DNA from: Cephalotus follicularis
Taxonomy: Eukaryota; Streptophyta; Magnoliopsida; Oxalidales; Cephalotaceae
Assembly (NCBI GenBank): GCA_001972305.1
Contig: BDDD01001628.1
Coordinates: 65,888-129,887, forward strand
Direction of reading: 5' to 3'
DNA length: 64,000 bases
This document shows positions 49,792-61,334 of this stretch, in pieces. Every line of letters begins with the position of its first letter. Position 1 is the first letter of the stretch. Position numbers and translations under genes: made by a program. The notes below the pieces were generated by a model that had not been told where the DNA came from, made no database searches, and saw only the letters and a program-made list of their open reading frames with translations.

Positions 49792-50379
49792 ACATATTAA
49801 CATTACCATCACAATACAAGATTCTTTTAAACTTCAAACAACTGCCCTAATAGATTCTGGAGCACAAATGAATTGTATACAAGAAGGATTAATTCCAACA
49901 AAATATTTTGAAAAAACTAAACAAAAGTTATCTACTGCAAATGGTGAAAACCTTAGAGTCAATTTCAAAGTTACTGATGTTCATATCTGTAACGAAGGTA
50001 TTTGCATTAAACAATCATTTATTCTAGTTAAAGATTTAGACATAGGAATAATCCTAGGCCAACCATTTTTAGAAATTATTAAACCATTTAAAGTAAAAAC
50101 TGAAGGAATTACAACAAAAATATTTCAACAAAAAATTCTATTTGCTTTCAATGAAAAACCTATTACTAAAGATATTAACCTCTTAAAAACATTTTCTTTA
50201 TTTAAAGAACATTCTATAAATTTAATAAAAACAAAAGAAAACCATTTGTATTTTACGAAACAAGAAGTATCAAATAAAAAACTTGAACAATATTTACAAA
50301 CCTCACAAACTAGAGAAAAGATTAAATTATTAAGAAATAACATAATTAACAATCTTTATTCAAATCTTCCTGATGCCTT
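49792..50379 (+). pseudogene. Viral aspartic protease, unit 1
   Basis: Retroviral-type protease that would cut the viral polyprotein. The catalytic DSGA is at about 49853-49864, followed by a flap-like region and the ILGQPFLE motif near 50050. The frame is closed upstream by a stop at 49791. It stays open to 50470, overlapping the RT start in another frame, so a frameshift separates protease from RT. Unit 2 has no protease. Confidence 0.85.
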
Positions 50380-51230
50380 TTGGCACAGAAACGACATATG
50401 GTATCTTTACCATATGAAAAAGATTTTACTGAACAAAACATTCTCACTAAAGCAAGACCAATTCAAATGACTTATGAAATAATGGAATATTGTCAAAAAA
50501 AAATTCAAGAATTATTAAATAAAAAATTAATTAGGCCTAGCAAGTCCCCATGGAGCTATGCAGCCTTTTATATAAATAAAAATTCAGAAACATCAAGATT
50601 AATCATAAATTATAAACCATTAAAAATTAGATCTTTACATATTATTAAACATCCTATTCCAAACAAAAAAGATTTACTCAAAAGATTAACTAAGTCAGAT
50701 TCAACTATCTCTTTTAAACATTACGAATTGAATGTTATGTCATTTGATACTACCAGTAAAATTATGAATAATATATTTATTCCATATTCATCATTTTCAA
50801 AAATAAATATTGAAGATATTTTAAAATTTTTAAAAGAACAACATTTCAAATACTTATATACATTTTACAAAAGGATTCAAACCAATGATCTAGTATTGTC
50901 AAAAATAAAATTAGATTTGTTCATTACTCATATTGGAACTATTACAACCAGCCGAAAATCTATTTTGTTTGCTAAAAAATTTTCAGACATTGTTACAGAT
51001 AAAGAACAATTACCAACTTCATCCTTTATTATTTGTTTTAATATTGATTCATTATTTATCAATCATAACCAAGAGTGTCAGCAAGCTTCCTCGAGATTAC
51101 AAGAAGAAATGGAATCTATTAAAGACCATTTATCTCTCACTAAGATAAAGAAGATTATGAGTGACACCTTGTCTCTCACTGAGACAAAGAAAATTATGAG
51201 TGATACTTTATCCTTCACTAAGGTAAGGAT
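50380..51230 (+). pseudogene. Viral RT remnant with internal deletion, unit 1
   Basis: RT start is recognisable (LIRPSKSPWSYAAFYI, RLIINYKPLK, PIPNKKDLLKRL). The middle of the palm, including the first catalytic Asp region, is deleted after about 50700. The position of the YIDD box reads INIEDIL, so catalytic residues are lost. A piece of the connection domain remains (ILFAKKFSD), then three 13-residue repeats around SLTKIKKIMSDT (51129-51220). RNase H is absent. The reading frame nonetheless stays open into the next ORF. Confidence 0.85.
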
Positions 51231-52224
51231 AAGATTCCTGCAAAGGAATGAAACATTTGAAAAACGTTTGCAATCATTGTGTGCGCTTGAAAAAATTCTT
51301 GTGTGTGATACCACTATCATTTGTTCTGTGTGCATGAAAACATTGTGTGTGAAAATTCCATTTACAGACAAGTTACTATTTAACAATAGTAACCACACTC
51401 ATCAAAATCCAAATAAAAAGAGTTCGTTCTTTCATTCATTCATAAAAATGTCAGACACAATGGAAACACCGTCACTTGACAAAACAAGAAGAAAGAAAAA
51501 ACTTTCATCTCCTACTGAGATAGAAGAAAACATTTTATCTCCCACTGAGATAGAGATAAGAAATTCAAGAGCATTCTTCTTTCCCAACACTATTTTTAAA
51601 AAACTAAGAGACTACAACCTTGAAGGAATTGTAGAAACCATTCAAGAAATGAGACGTCAAAATCTATTCAACAATTTTCAGGTAATTCAAGACTTCCTCA
51701 AATACAATCTTTCAAACCCTCAACAATTCCCAAAAATTTCTACTAGCCATTTATCTTATTATCTTCCAAAAACCCAACAAATCCAATGCCCAAAATTATT
51801 AGACACCTGTCAATCCATACCAATAGATAAATATTCTTGTACCTGCCATCTGGCATATACAATTTACACAGCCTGCTGGGATTTATCAGGCCCCAAAGAA
51901 TATCTTTTTCAAAATATAACAATTACTCCACAATTCCTCATGGATCATGGCATGCTTCAACAAGTTGTTTTTACAGATTTAAGCCATTTCCAACACTATG
52001 GAAGAAAAATAAAAATTATTGGATTAGATCTAATGGTTCGAGGATTTCAAAGCATCCAGGCAATAATTGCATCCACACCTCTAGAATTTACTCACAGTAT
52101 AAAACCTGTCAGACATCTAATACAAATTCAAGGGTATCATCATATCCCAGGACTGTTTCCACATTTGATCCAAATGGAACTATGGGACTGTTCCCGTTCT
52201 CTTCAAGCGCAGATTAGCCATTAG
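51231..52224 (+). CDS. Viral unit 1 terminal ORF, unknown function
   Basis: In frame with the RT remnant. A separate start could be ATG 51448, giving about 258 codons to the stop at 52224. It begins basic and repeat-like (SPTEIEENIL, SPTEIEIR), then a folded-looking, Cys- and aromatic-rich domain (CPKLLDTC, YSCTCHLAYTIYTACWDL). Reading continues past the stop in recognisable style to about 52460, so the protein was probably longer. I know no family for it. It sits directly before the promoter, the place taken by a different ORF in unit 2. Confidence 0.55.
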
Positions 52225-52509
52225 ACAGCAAGAACAATTACAACCAAATGGAACCATTGCTACCTTCCCTTTAACTTCAGACTTATTGCTGAAGAACACA
52301 AACAAAAAATCTATTCAACTCAATCACGTATTCATATCAGTCTCGAAGACCAAACAGATTGTGACCCATTAATAGAAGTTATCAAAAGAGAAATGACTGA
52401 AAACACTGACTATCGGAAAACGCTCTCAGAAAATAGAACCCTTAATCAATGGATGATGTAAAAGGATTCTACTTTGAAGAGAAGACCAATCACCAGAAAA
52501 AATCAGTAC

Positions 52510-52862
52510 AAATTACGGCAGAAGCATCAACATCGTAGCCGTCATTCACTATTTGAAGCACTCAGATGACAAGATACTATTCATGAACAGTAACTCCACT
52601 AGATAAGTTACTATTCATAAATAGTAAACCCACTCAACAAGGCTTATATATACCAAGCCTTCCTTACTCATTCATCAAGCAAAAAATTTTCAAGAAGTAA
52701 TTTCTTTCAACAAGTCTCCAACAAACAATTCTCTCAAACACCTTTCACAAGTCTTTCAATTCTCCAACCAATTCCCCAAAACCTTTCTCTTTAGTTGTAA
52801 ACACTTAGAGTCTAAGTGTAAACACTTGAGTCTTGTAACCCTCCACCAGTATTGAATATTGT
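52510..52862 (+). promoter_or_regulatory. Viral promoter, end of unit 1
   Basis: Caulimovirid-type transcript promoter with TATA string ttatatatacc at about 52644-52654. Before it are repeated words ttactattcat and aacagtaa. Sequence identity with 59576-59938 starts sharply at the aaattrcggcagaagc phrase, marking the left edge of the shared region. Confidence 0.75.
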
Positions 52863-53178
52863 AAGCATACAAGCATAAGATCCGGCAACCATTTCAAGTA
52901 AGTCTGTACATACTCCAATTTATATGTAAGTATTTTTTCAAGTAAGCTTTGTACACAGTTTATGCAATCAATTTTCAAGTAAGTATTATTCTACGATTAT
53001 GATTACTATTCATTGAGTTTTCACTATTATGATCACTATTCATTAAGTTTACTATTTACTATTCATTGAGTTTACTATTCACTATTCGTTGAGTTTTCAC
53101 TATTATGATCACTATTCATTAAGTTTACTATTCACTATTCATTGAACTTTACTATTCACTATTCATTATATAAAATTA

Positions 53179-53473
53179 TAACTTATCCATCGATATGATC
53201 GGTTAATCCGTCTGACAGTGTGGAGAAAGTTAATTTAAGTATTTTATTTCATTTTGTTTAAGACCCATCGATAAGGACGGTTGTACCGCCTGACAGAGTG
53301 GTGGCTTAAACTTTTAAATTCAGTTATTTACTTTCAGTACTGAAAAGACCCATCTACAAGAGGACTGCGTCCCGCCAGTGTGGTGTCTTTTCATTTAAAT
53401 TAATGCAATTTACATTTAGCATTTGAAAAGGTCCATCTACAGAGGACTGCGTCCTGCCAGTGTGGAACCTTTT
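53179..53473 (+). other. Four tandem structured RNA motifs, leader B
   Basis: Same four folds as in leader A. Motif 4 here closes with AAAAGGT/ACCTTTT, fully Watson-Crick where leader A has one G-U pair. Confidence 0.75.
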
Positions 53474-53732
53474 CTATTTCACTTCTTCATATCATTTGCT
53501 CTCAATTCATTTACTTTATTTCAGTAAATCATCCCAGTTATCTGGTCCCCAGTAATTTTAATTCATTTATATATTTTCAGTCACTATAATTAGTATTTCA
53601 ATTCTATATTTAAATTCTAGTCTTTGTTTGAAACTGTTCTCTACTTCTACATTCCTTTCATTTTGGCTTTACTTTATCCCTTTATCTGTTATTTATCTTT
53701 ACTTAAATTGCTATTAGCTTCCGTTCCCCAAA

Positions 53733-53745
53733 TGGTATCAGAGCC
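53733..53745 (+). other. Viral primer binding site, unit 2
   Basis: TGGTATCAGAGCC, identical to that of unit 1. Confidence 0.9.
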
Positions 53746-53973
53746 AAAATCCTTGGATAGTTTATGTTAGTCAATTAAGTTTTAAAGCCTAAGTTTCTAA
53801 GCGTCTGGATAGGGTGCATCTGCACTGGAACGATCGGTTACTAGCTGTAAGAGAATTGGGGTGATAGGGCAGACGGAGTGTAAGTCCCAGTAGATCATCG
53901 AAACACTCTTAGTGCGCTAGAGGGATCAATTTATGTGCACGTAGTGAAATTGAAACTTTAAAAATTAATTAAC

Positions 53974-54760
53974 ATGAATAAATTATGCAAAGCTATGTCT
54001 TTGAAATCATATAGTGGTTCAGAAACTAGTAATAATTCAAATAGAGATAAAGAATTAGATGAAAGAGTAAAACAAAGACAAAATTGGAAACCTCAAAAGA
54101 TTTCAAATAAAGAGAAAATAGAGTAAAAAGAAAATCTGTAAAAGCCAAATAAAAAAGTGTATCATTGTTATTTTTGTGGATTATGTAATCATGTTAGAAA
54201 AGATTGTCACACTAAATTAAAAATTGGAAACCTAGAACCTAAAATTCTTCAAATCTAGAAACAAACTCTGAAAAAGAACTCCAAATAAATAAAATAAATA
54301 AATCATTTGAAATCAATAAAGATCTGATTAGAAAAGATTTTATACAAGAAAAATATTTGCAAAAAAGAAATATATTCTTTGAAATTTATTCTGAAAATGA
54401 ACAAAACGATATTCGAACTGCATGGTATGAGTTTATGATTAAAATCAAGTCTCATATTATGTTTTTTGACTATTTACCTATTTATATTAGCCAACAAGAA
54501 AACAAAAACGAAAAAATCAAAATTAATAAACCATTTGAAATTAATAAATATTTGATTGGAAAATATTTCCTTCAAGAAAAATATTTGCAAAAAAGAATCA
54601 AATTCTTCAAAAAATATTCTGAAGAAGAAAAAAATAATATTTAAAAATCATGGTAAGAGCTCATAATTACGATCAAGGCTCATGTTATGTTTTTTGACTA
54701 TTTACCAATTTATATTAGTCAACAACATAACAACAAAGATAAAGATTTTGAAAAAGAGAA
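53974..54760 (+). pseudogene. Viral unit 2 N-terminal ORF fragment
   Basis: Near copy of the start of the unit 1 ORF: ATG 53974, CCHC knuckle at about 54165-54210, then two copies of the FFDYLPIY module. Stops differ partly from unit 1: the first stop of unit 1 is absent here, another lies just upstream of the knuckle, and one stop is shared. It ends at 54760, where RT sequence begins. Confidence 0.75.
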
Positions 54761-55064
54761 CTTTACATATTATTAAACATCCTATTCCAAACAAAAAAGA
54801 TTTACTCAAAAGATTAACTAAGTCAGATTCAACTATCTCTTTTAAACATTACGAATGGAATGTTATGTCATTTGATACTACCAGTAAAATTATGAATAAT
54901 ATATTTATTCCATATTCATCATTTTCAAAAATAAATATTGAAGATATTTTAACATTTTTAAAAGAACAACGTTTCAAATACTTATATACATTTTACAAAA
55001 GGATTCAAACCAATGATCTAGTATTGTCAAAAATAAAATTAGATTTGTTCATTACTCATATTGG
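54761..55064 (+). pseudogene. 304-bp RT fragment in unit 2
   Basis: Corresponds base for base in length to 50633-50936 of unit 1 (three substitutions spotted) and has the same internal RT deletion. Left of it is the N-terminal ORF, right of it the movement protein, so it is out of place and was copied in by recombination. Confidence 0.88.
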
Positions 55065-55646
55065 CAAAATTAGAAAATCCCAAAGATTTCAAACAAAGAA
55101 ATTTATAAATATAATTCATTTAATCCCATTAATTTTACTGAAAGAATTCAAACAATTGAACAAACTATAAAAATTACCAAAATTCAACAAAATATCCAGT
55201 TATTAGATGAAAAAATCATTAAAGAATTAGCTAAAAACTTTAAATATATTCATTTTGCTTTAGTTCAAGTGACCATTAAACCATTAACAAGGCAAGGATT
55301 AAATACTTCAATCTTGGCATGTCTCCGAGATGCCAGACATTTAAACTTTGATGATTCTTTAATTGGAGCCATTGAAACAAGTCTATGCAATAGACCTGTA
55401 TATTTGAATGGATATCCAGATTTAACCATTTCTTTAACAGATAAAAATATTTTAGAAACATTAAAGATTAACATTAAACTCCATGGTTACAATATGTTAC
55501 CTGGATCTGAAATTATTGCTATAATTCATCATGTTCACTACAAAGCTACTAATTCGATTTGCCCAAAATCGTTAGTAAATTTCTCAAAAGGAGAAACAAC
55601 AATGATGAAATGTGTCACAAATGATTCAAACATTTTAATCCCATAA
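55065..55646 (+). pseudogene. Viral movement protein (30K superfamily)
   Basis: Cell-to-cell movement protein, which modifies plasmodesmata. A frame change lies near 55100-55170; the open part 55269-55646 carries the 30K core (ACLRDARHLNFDDSLIGAIE, RPVYLNGYPDL, LHGYNMLPGSE). The fit is best to petuvirus/florendovirus movement domains in my judgement. It stops at 55646 (TAA) and reading continues in the same style. Unit 1 has no counterpart. Confidence 0.82.
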
Positions 55647-58265
55647 AAAATTAAATGGAGTGATATCAATATTCCTGAGGATTGGTCCATACAATCCGAT
55701 ACTATTCCTCATAACCAAGAAAATATCGAAAACACTTTTTTACACTCAATTACTCAAAATGAAGAAGGATTAGTAAAAATTAGGTTTGATAAAAACATCA
55801 AAACCCATTCAACACCAGAAGGCTTAAAAGAAAATTTTAATTATTTAAATATTTGTGATGAAAAATTAGATAAAAATTATGAATTTCAACCACATAGAGC
55901 TTCAACTTCTAGTATTAGATCTGAAATAACAAATTATTTTGATACAAAAACTAAATTATCTGAAATTTCAAGTCAGTCAAGTATTTTAAAAGGAATTTAT
56001 ACACAAAGTGATTCTCAAAATTCTCAAAATGATTTTCAAGATATTAATGAACTTATTTTCCCAACATATTCTGAGATGAAACCTCCTTCTCAGCTTATGA
56101 CAATTATAATTGATGAACCATTTAAAATTAATAAAGATTTAATAAGAGAAGATTTTCTTCAAGAAAAATATTTACGAAAAAGATATAGATTCTTTCAAAA
56201 ATATTCTGAGATTGAACAAACTAATATTCGAACAGCATGATATGAGTACATGATTAAAATCAAAGCTCATGTTATGTTTTTCGATTATTTACCGATTTAT
56301 AAAAATAAACAAGAAAATAAAAAATATTTTAAAGAAGAAAAAATCCCTGAGAATAAACAAATTTTAACAGAAAAAATTATTAAAGAAAACGACATACCAA
56401 AAATTCAAGATAATAAAAAAGAATTTAAAATATTTATGAATAAAAAAATCACTACTACATGGATAACTTCTGATAGCAAAATTATAGAAGCTATTCACCC
56501 ACCTTCTGAAAAGATTCAAATTAACATTCAAAATAATCAAATTCGAGCTGCATCCTTCAAACTACAAAATGAAACAAGTAATAATCAAATAACCCACGAA
56601 ACCAATAAAATTATTAAACAAAATAATTATACAAACAGACACCTCCAGACATTAGGATCACAACTCTCTAGAATCGAAAATATCATCCAAAATATAAAAC
56701 AAAAGTCAAAAGATAAAACAAAAAATCAAGACCAAAAAATTAAACCTTTATTCACACCTTATAAAATTCCCTCTTCTCAAATAAAACAATTAACGCTCAG
56801 TGAAATTAATGAAAGATTAAGACAAATTGTCCCTGATAGTCCCGAATTAGATACCCCAACAATAACAACTACAACATCCACTCCAACAACTCCCCACAAA
56901 AATAAAAACAAAGTAATAAATGTTATTCAAGAAATTGAGATATCCTCCGATGACTCTGTCCAAAAAATTACAAAACAATTATCTACTACAAAAATTGACC
57001 CCTTAAAAATTGAGTCACTAACTTCATATTATTACAGAACAACTTATCCAGATTTACAAATTGAAGAAAGAGAAAAATTCACCCAAGCTTCATACCAAAG
57101 TGGAACTATTTATGAATGGAACATTGATGGTATGAATGAATATCATATTATTAACAAATTACAAGAAATGACTATGGTAAGTAATGCCCATAAAATTAGA
57201 AACAATTCCGATAAAGCCGTTGCAAACATTTTAATTGCTGGCTTTACTGGTCAAATAAAAGGTTGGTGGGACAATGTCCTCACCACACAACAACAAACTG
57301 AAATCTTAGAGGCCATTCAGGTCAATGAATTAAAAGAACCAATTTTAAATAATGATAATGAAACAATTGAAGATGCTGTGTCAACATTAATTTACAATAT
57401 TGCCAATTACTTCGTAGGAGATCCTACTTATTTGAAAGATAAAACGGCTGACCAATTATCAAATTTAAGATGTAGAAAATTACAAGATTTTCGATGGTAT
57501 AAAGATACTTTTATGACTAAAGTTTTAACCAGAGAAGATGCAAATCAACCATATTAGAAAGAAAAATTTATAACAGGATTACCAACTTTATTTGCTGAAA
57601 AAATTAAAAATAAATATCGAGAAAAACATAAAGGCGTTGTACCATATAAAAAATTAACCTATGGAGATATTGCCAGTACAATTACAAAAACAGGATTAGA
57701 AATTTGTTATGATATTAAAATGAGTAAACAAATAAAAAAAGATTCAAAAACTTATAAAAAAGAATTAGGAGATTTTTGTACTCAGTTTGGTTACGAAACA
57801 TTTAAACCTCCACCATCAAAAAATTTACAGAAACAAAAACTAGATAGAAAAAATTATTACAAAAGAACATTTGAAAAATCAGAATACTATAGAAAACCCA
57901 ATAGACGTAAAACTCATTTTAAAACAAATAATTTCCAAAAATCCAACAATGATTTTCCAAAAACAGATTCAAAAACTTGTTATAATTGTGGCAAACAAGG
58001 TCATATAGCAAGATATTGTAAAATCAGGAAACAAATCAAAAAATTAGATTTAACCGAAGATCATAGAAATCAATTATTCAGAATTATTGATAACCAAAGT
58101 CTTGAAGAAGGAGAAAGTTATTATTTCTCAGCCTCTTCAACAAAAATTCAAGCCATAAAAAACTCTTCTTCAGAATCCGAATTTAGTTCTGACGATTCAA
58201 ATATTAAAACCTGCAATTGTAATAATTGTATTATTGGTACCACTTGTAACACAATAAAATATTAG
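55647..58265 (+). pseudogene. Viral linker and coat protein with CCHC knuckle
   Basis: Linker 55650-56249 with a third type of FFDYLPIY module (about 56110-56310) crossed by a TGA at 56238-56240. The open frame 56250-57557 contains the coat-protein core (GFTGQIKGWWDNVL, YLKDKTADQLSNLRCRKL), then a stop at 57555. The frame resumes to 58265 with a basic stretch and the zinc knuckle CYNCGKQGHIARYC (57978-58019), ending acidic and Cys-rich. The coat protein packs the DNA; the knuckle binds nucleic acid. Protease and RT, which should follow, are missing. Confidence 0.82.
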
Positions 58266-58331
58266 AATCCGATATTATTATTTGATTACATCCCATTTTT
58301 CTAATCTCTATATTTTCTCTTTGCAGCAACA

Positions 58332-59555
58332 ATGTCATCAAAATCAATTAGCCCTTTCAAGACAAAACAATCCTACTCCCTTCAAAAAAGACAATTACCC
58401 CCAACCATTACAAACACTCAAATAAATAAAGCCCTTATCTCGCCTCCCAAACCATTGACTACTGTATATTCAGATGTTGTACAAAATTCAAACATCTCTC
58501 ATACTAGTACTTCAAAATCAATCTCTACCCAAGATCCCAGTAAAACCATTTATAAACACATAAAAAACCCATACACTGAATTCCTTTTCTTCATCGAACC
58601 CGAATTCAGGAAAAACTATAAAACTCCTCTAGACATTGCAAAAAGAGTCTTTTATCTAGACTGACATTATTACAATAATCATGCTCAAAAAACCCAAACT
58701 TTCTACGAGTTTATTCTCGTTGACACTAATTCCATAAAAATTAGTCCAAAATCTGATCCAAAAAACCCAGAATTAATTACTCATACTTCAGTATTCATTC
58801 AAAAGATTTTAACCCTCTCAGAATGGGGACAAAATCCTCATTATTTTAAACAATTTATGACATCATTTGATTTACCTATTTATAACTATTTTGATTACAT
58901 GGATGCTTGGAAAAACACATTCCTTTTTCAAAACATCGAAGATAGACATTCATGGTTTTTCTGTTTCGACAAGACATTTAAGAAGCAAACTATTCCTTAT
59001 TGGTTTGTAGACTGGTGGTGCTTCTATGGACCTATTGAAGAAATTCTACCCCCTCCCATTATAGAAGCATTTAACACCTTTACGAAGCATACTGAAACAT
59101 TGACCTTGTGTCCAACAATGCTATCATTCTTTATCCATTGCAAGTTATCATGGATAATGTACTGGGATTATGCTATTGAAGAACTCTCTCAAACAGTACC
59201 CAGTCTCCATCGACAGTTTTGGACAAAATGGTGGAACAAATATGATTTATCAAAATACACTTCCGAAACCATTTTACTATCATTAAAATCAAAAAGTCAT
59301 CAAGATCAGCAATTTACTCTAACAAAGAGCCAGATACAATACACTATCGCATCATTATCTACTAAAAAGGAACTACAAGAGCAAATCAAAAAATTACAAC
59401 AAGCTTTGGATAATACTCCTGATGAAGATGACGACAAAGAAGATACTCTTAGTGGAGATGAAGAACAAGAATCTAGCAATTCTACCATAAATTTGGCAGA
59501 TTATGATGATTTTCTCCCAGTTCAAAAGAAAAAAGGAAAATCCAAAAAGAAATAG
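58332..59555 (+). pseudogene. Viral unit 2 terminal ORF, unknown function
   Basis: ATG 58332 to a TGA at 58662-58664, then the same style to 59555, open again from 58857. It has a Ser/Thr/Pro-rich start, a domain rich in Trp, Phe and Tyr (YWFVDWWCFYGPIEE, CKLSWIMYWDYAIEEL), then a coiled coil (KELQEQIKKLQQAL), an acidic stretch and a Lys-rich end. Similar proteins occur beside caulimovirid sequences in plant genomes, but I know no function. It is unrelated by eye to the terminal ORF of unit 1. Confidence 0.6.
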
Positions 59556-59575
59556 ACCTACTATCTGCACCAACA

Positions 59576-59938
59576 AATTGCGGCAGAAGCGTCAACATCG
59601 CAGCCGCCATTCACTATTTGAAGCACTCAGAAGACAAGATACTATTCATGAACAGTAACTCCACTAGACAAGTTACTATTCACAAATAGTAAATCCACTC
59701 AACAAGGCTTATATATACCAAGCCTTCCTTACTCATTCATCAAGCAAAAAATTTTCAAGAAGCAATTTCTTTCAACAAGTCTCCAACAAACAATTCTCTC
59801 AAACCCCTTTCACAAGTCTTTCAATTCTCCAACCAATTCCCCAAAACCTTTATCTCTAGTTGTAAACACTTAGAGTCTAAGTGTAAACACTTGAGTCTTG
59901 TAACCCTCCACCAATATTGAAGTATTGTAAGCATACCG
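59576..59938 (+). promoter_or_regulatory. Viral promoter, end of unit 2
   Basis: Second copy of the promoter region at 52510-52862, TATA string at about 59709-59719. Confidence 0.75.
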
Positions 59939-60706
59939 GCATAAGATCCGGCAACCATTTCAAGTAAGTCTGTACATACTCCAGTCTATATGTAAGTGTT
60001 TTTTCAAGTAAGCTTTGTACATAGTTTATGCAATCAATTTTCAAGTAAGTATTATTCTACGATTATGATTACTATTCATTGAGTTTTCACTATTATGATC
60101 ACTATTCATTGAGTTTACTATTCACTATTTATTGAGTTTTCACTATTATGATCACTATTCATTGAGTTTACTATTCACTATTCATTGAGTTTTCACTATT
60201 ATGATCACTATTCATTGAGTTTACTATTCACTATTTATTGAGTTTTCACTATTATGATCACTATTCATTAAGTTACTATTCACTATTCATTGAACTTTAC
60301 TATTCACTATTCATTGAACAAAATTTTAACTTATCCATCGATATGATCGGTTAATCCGTCTGACAGTGTGGAGAAAGTTAATTTAAGTATTTTACTTTAT
60401 TTTGTTTAAGACCCATCGATAAGGACGGTTGTACCGCCTGACAGAGCGGTGGCTTAAACTTTTAAATTCAGTTATTTACTTTCAGTACTGAAAAGACCCA
60501 TCTACAAGAGGACTGCGTCCCGCCAGTGTGGTGTCTTTTCATTTAAATTAATGCAATTTACATTTAGCATTTGAAAAGGTCCATCTACAGAGGACTACGT
60601 CCTGCCAGTGTGGAACCTTTTCCATTTCACTTCTTCATATCATTTGCTCTCAATTAATTTACTTTATTTCAGTAAATCATTCCAGTTATCTGGTCCCCAG
60701 TAATTT
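59939..60706 (+). promoter_or_regulatory. Viral leader C, truncated
   Basis: Third leader copy. Its minisatellite is longer than in A and B (about 60066-60310). The four RNA folds are at 60327-60621. It breaks off at 60706, before the primer site, where solo-LTR sequence resumes. Confidence 0.85.
60066..60310 (+). repeat. Expanded leader minisatellite
   Basis: Alternating tgagttttcactattatga and tcactattcattgagttta phrases, about 54-55 bp per full unit. Roughly four units here against about two in leaders A and B. Confidence 0.8.
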
Positions 60707-61334
60707 ATATCTACGTATATATACATATGCCAACAGGCTACAATCTCATAGTTCACAATCATGTCCAAAGGACCAATCAATTCACAATGGGTACGAAGAG
60801 CGTCGCCAACTCCTGGCCCCAATGTCGTACATCCTGACATCGGCCTCCAACTCCTGGAAGCACGAGTAGGTCATGGTACAGTGAGTTACCCAGCCATCTC
60901 CTGGCTCCTGGGTCAACCCGATCACTAGCCATCGCTGGCATCTCTGCCACACAACTAGTACGACCACAATCACAATCACAACCAATATCACAGTCCAAAT
61001 CACAATCATAATCATCTCAGTACTCAATCAGTTTTCAAAGAATTTTATAAGATAAAAATACTTGAAAACAATCACATTTTCACGATGTCACGGTTCTCAG
61101 TTCACGATATCACAAATCTCAGTTCACGATGTTTTGGAAGCCATTTTCACAATCTTCCGAAAATATACATTTTACTCAAAACATACATTTTCGTGTAATG
61201 TAATGATTCATAATAATCATGTATGCACTTTCAAAAATGATAAAACATTTCACAATCAATAATAATCAATTCACAATTTAGTTTATCACAGTACAGAATG
61301 CACACATATGCTCACAATGCAAAACAGTCCCAAA

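Larger units (their letters stand above)
52863..53973 (+). promoter_or_regulatory. Viral leader B
   Basis: Second copy of the leader with the minisatellite (about 52990-53165), the four RNA folds (53179-53473) and the primer site (53733-53745). It differs from leader A by scattered substitutions only. Confidence 0.85.
47072..60706 (+). mobile_element. Endogenous pararetrovirus array (Caulimoviridae), two units
   Basis: Head-to-tail array: leader A, unit 1 ORFs, promoter, leader B, unit 2 ORFs, promoter, partial leader C. tRNA-Met primer sites at 47966 and 53733 are 5.77 kb apart; unit 2 would be about 7.1 kb. Movement protein, CCHC-bearing coat protein, aspartic protease and RT remnants, with no integrase, identify Caulimoviridae; the movement protein looks petuvirus/florendovirus-like. 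The genus is not settled. All main ORFs carry stops, and no intact RT or RNase H exists in either unit. Integration without target duplication is usual for such viruses. Confidence 0.9.
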
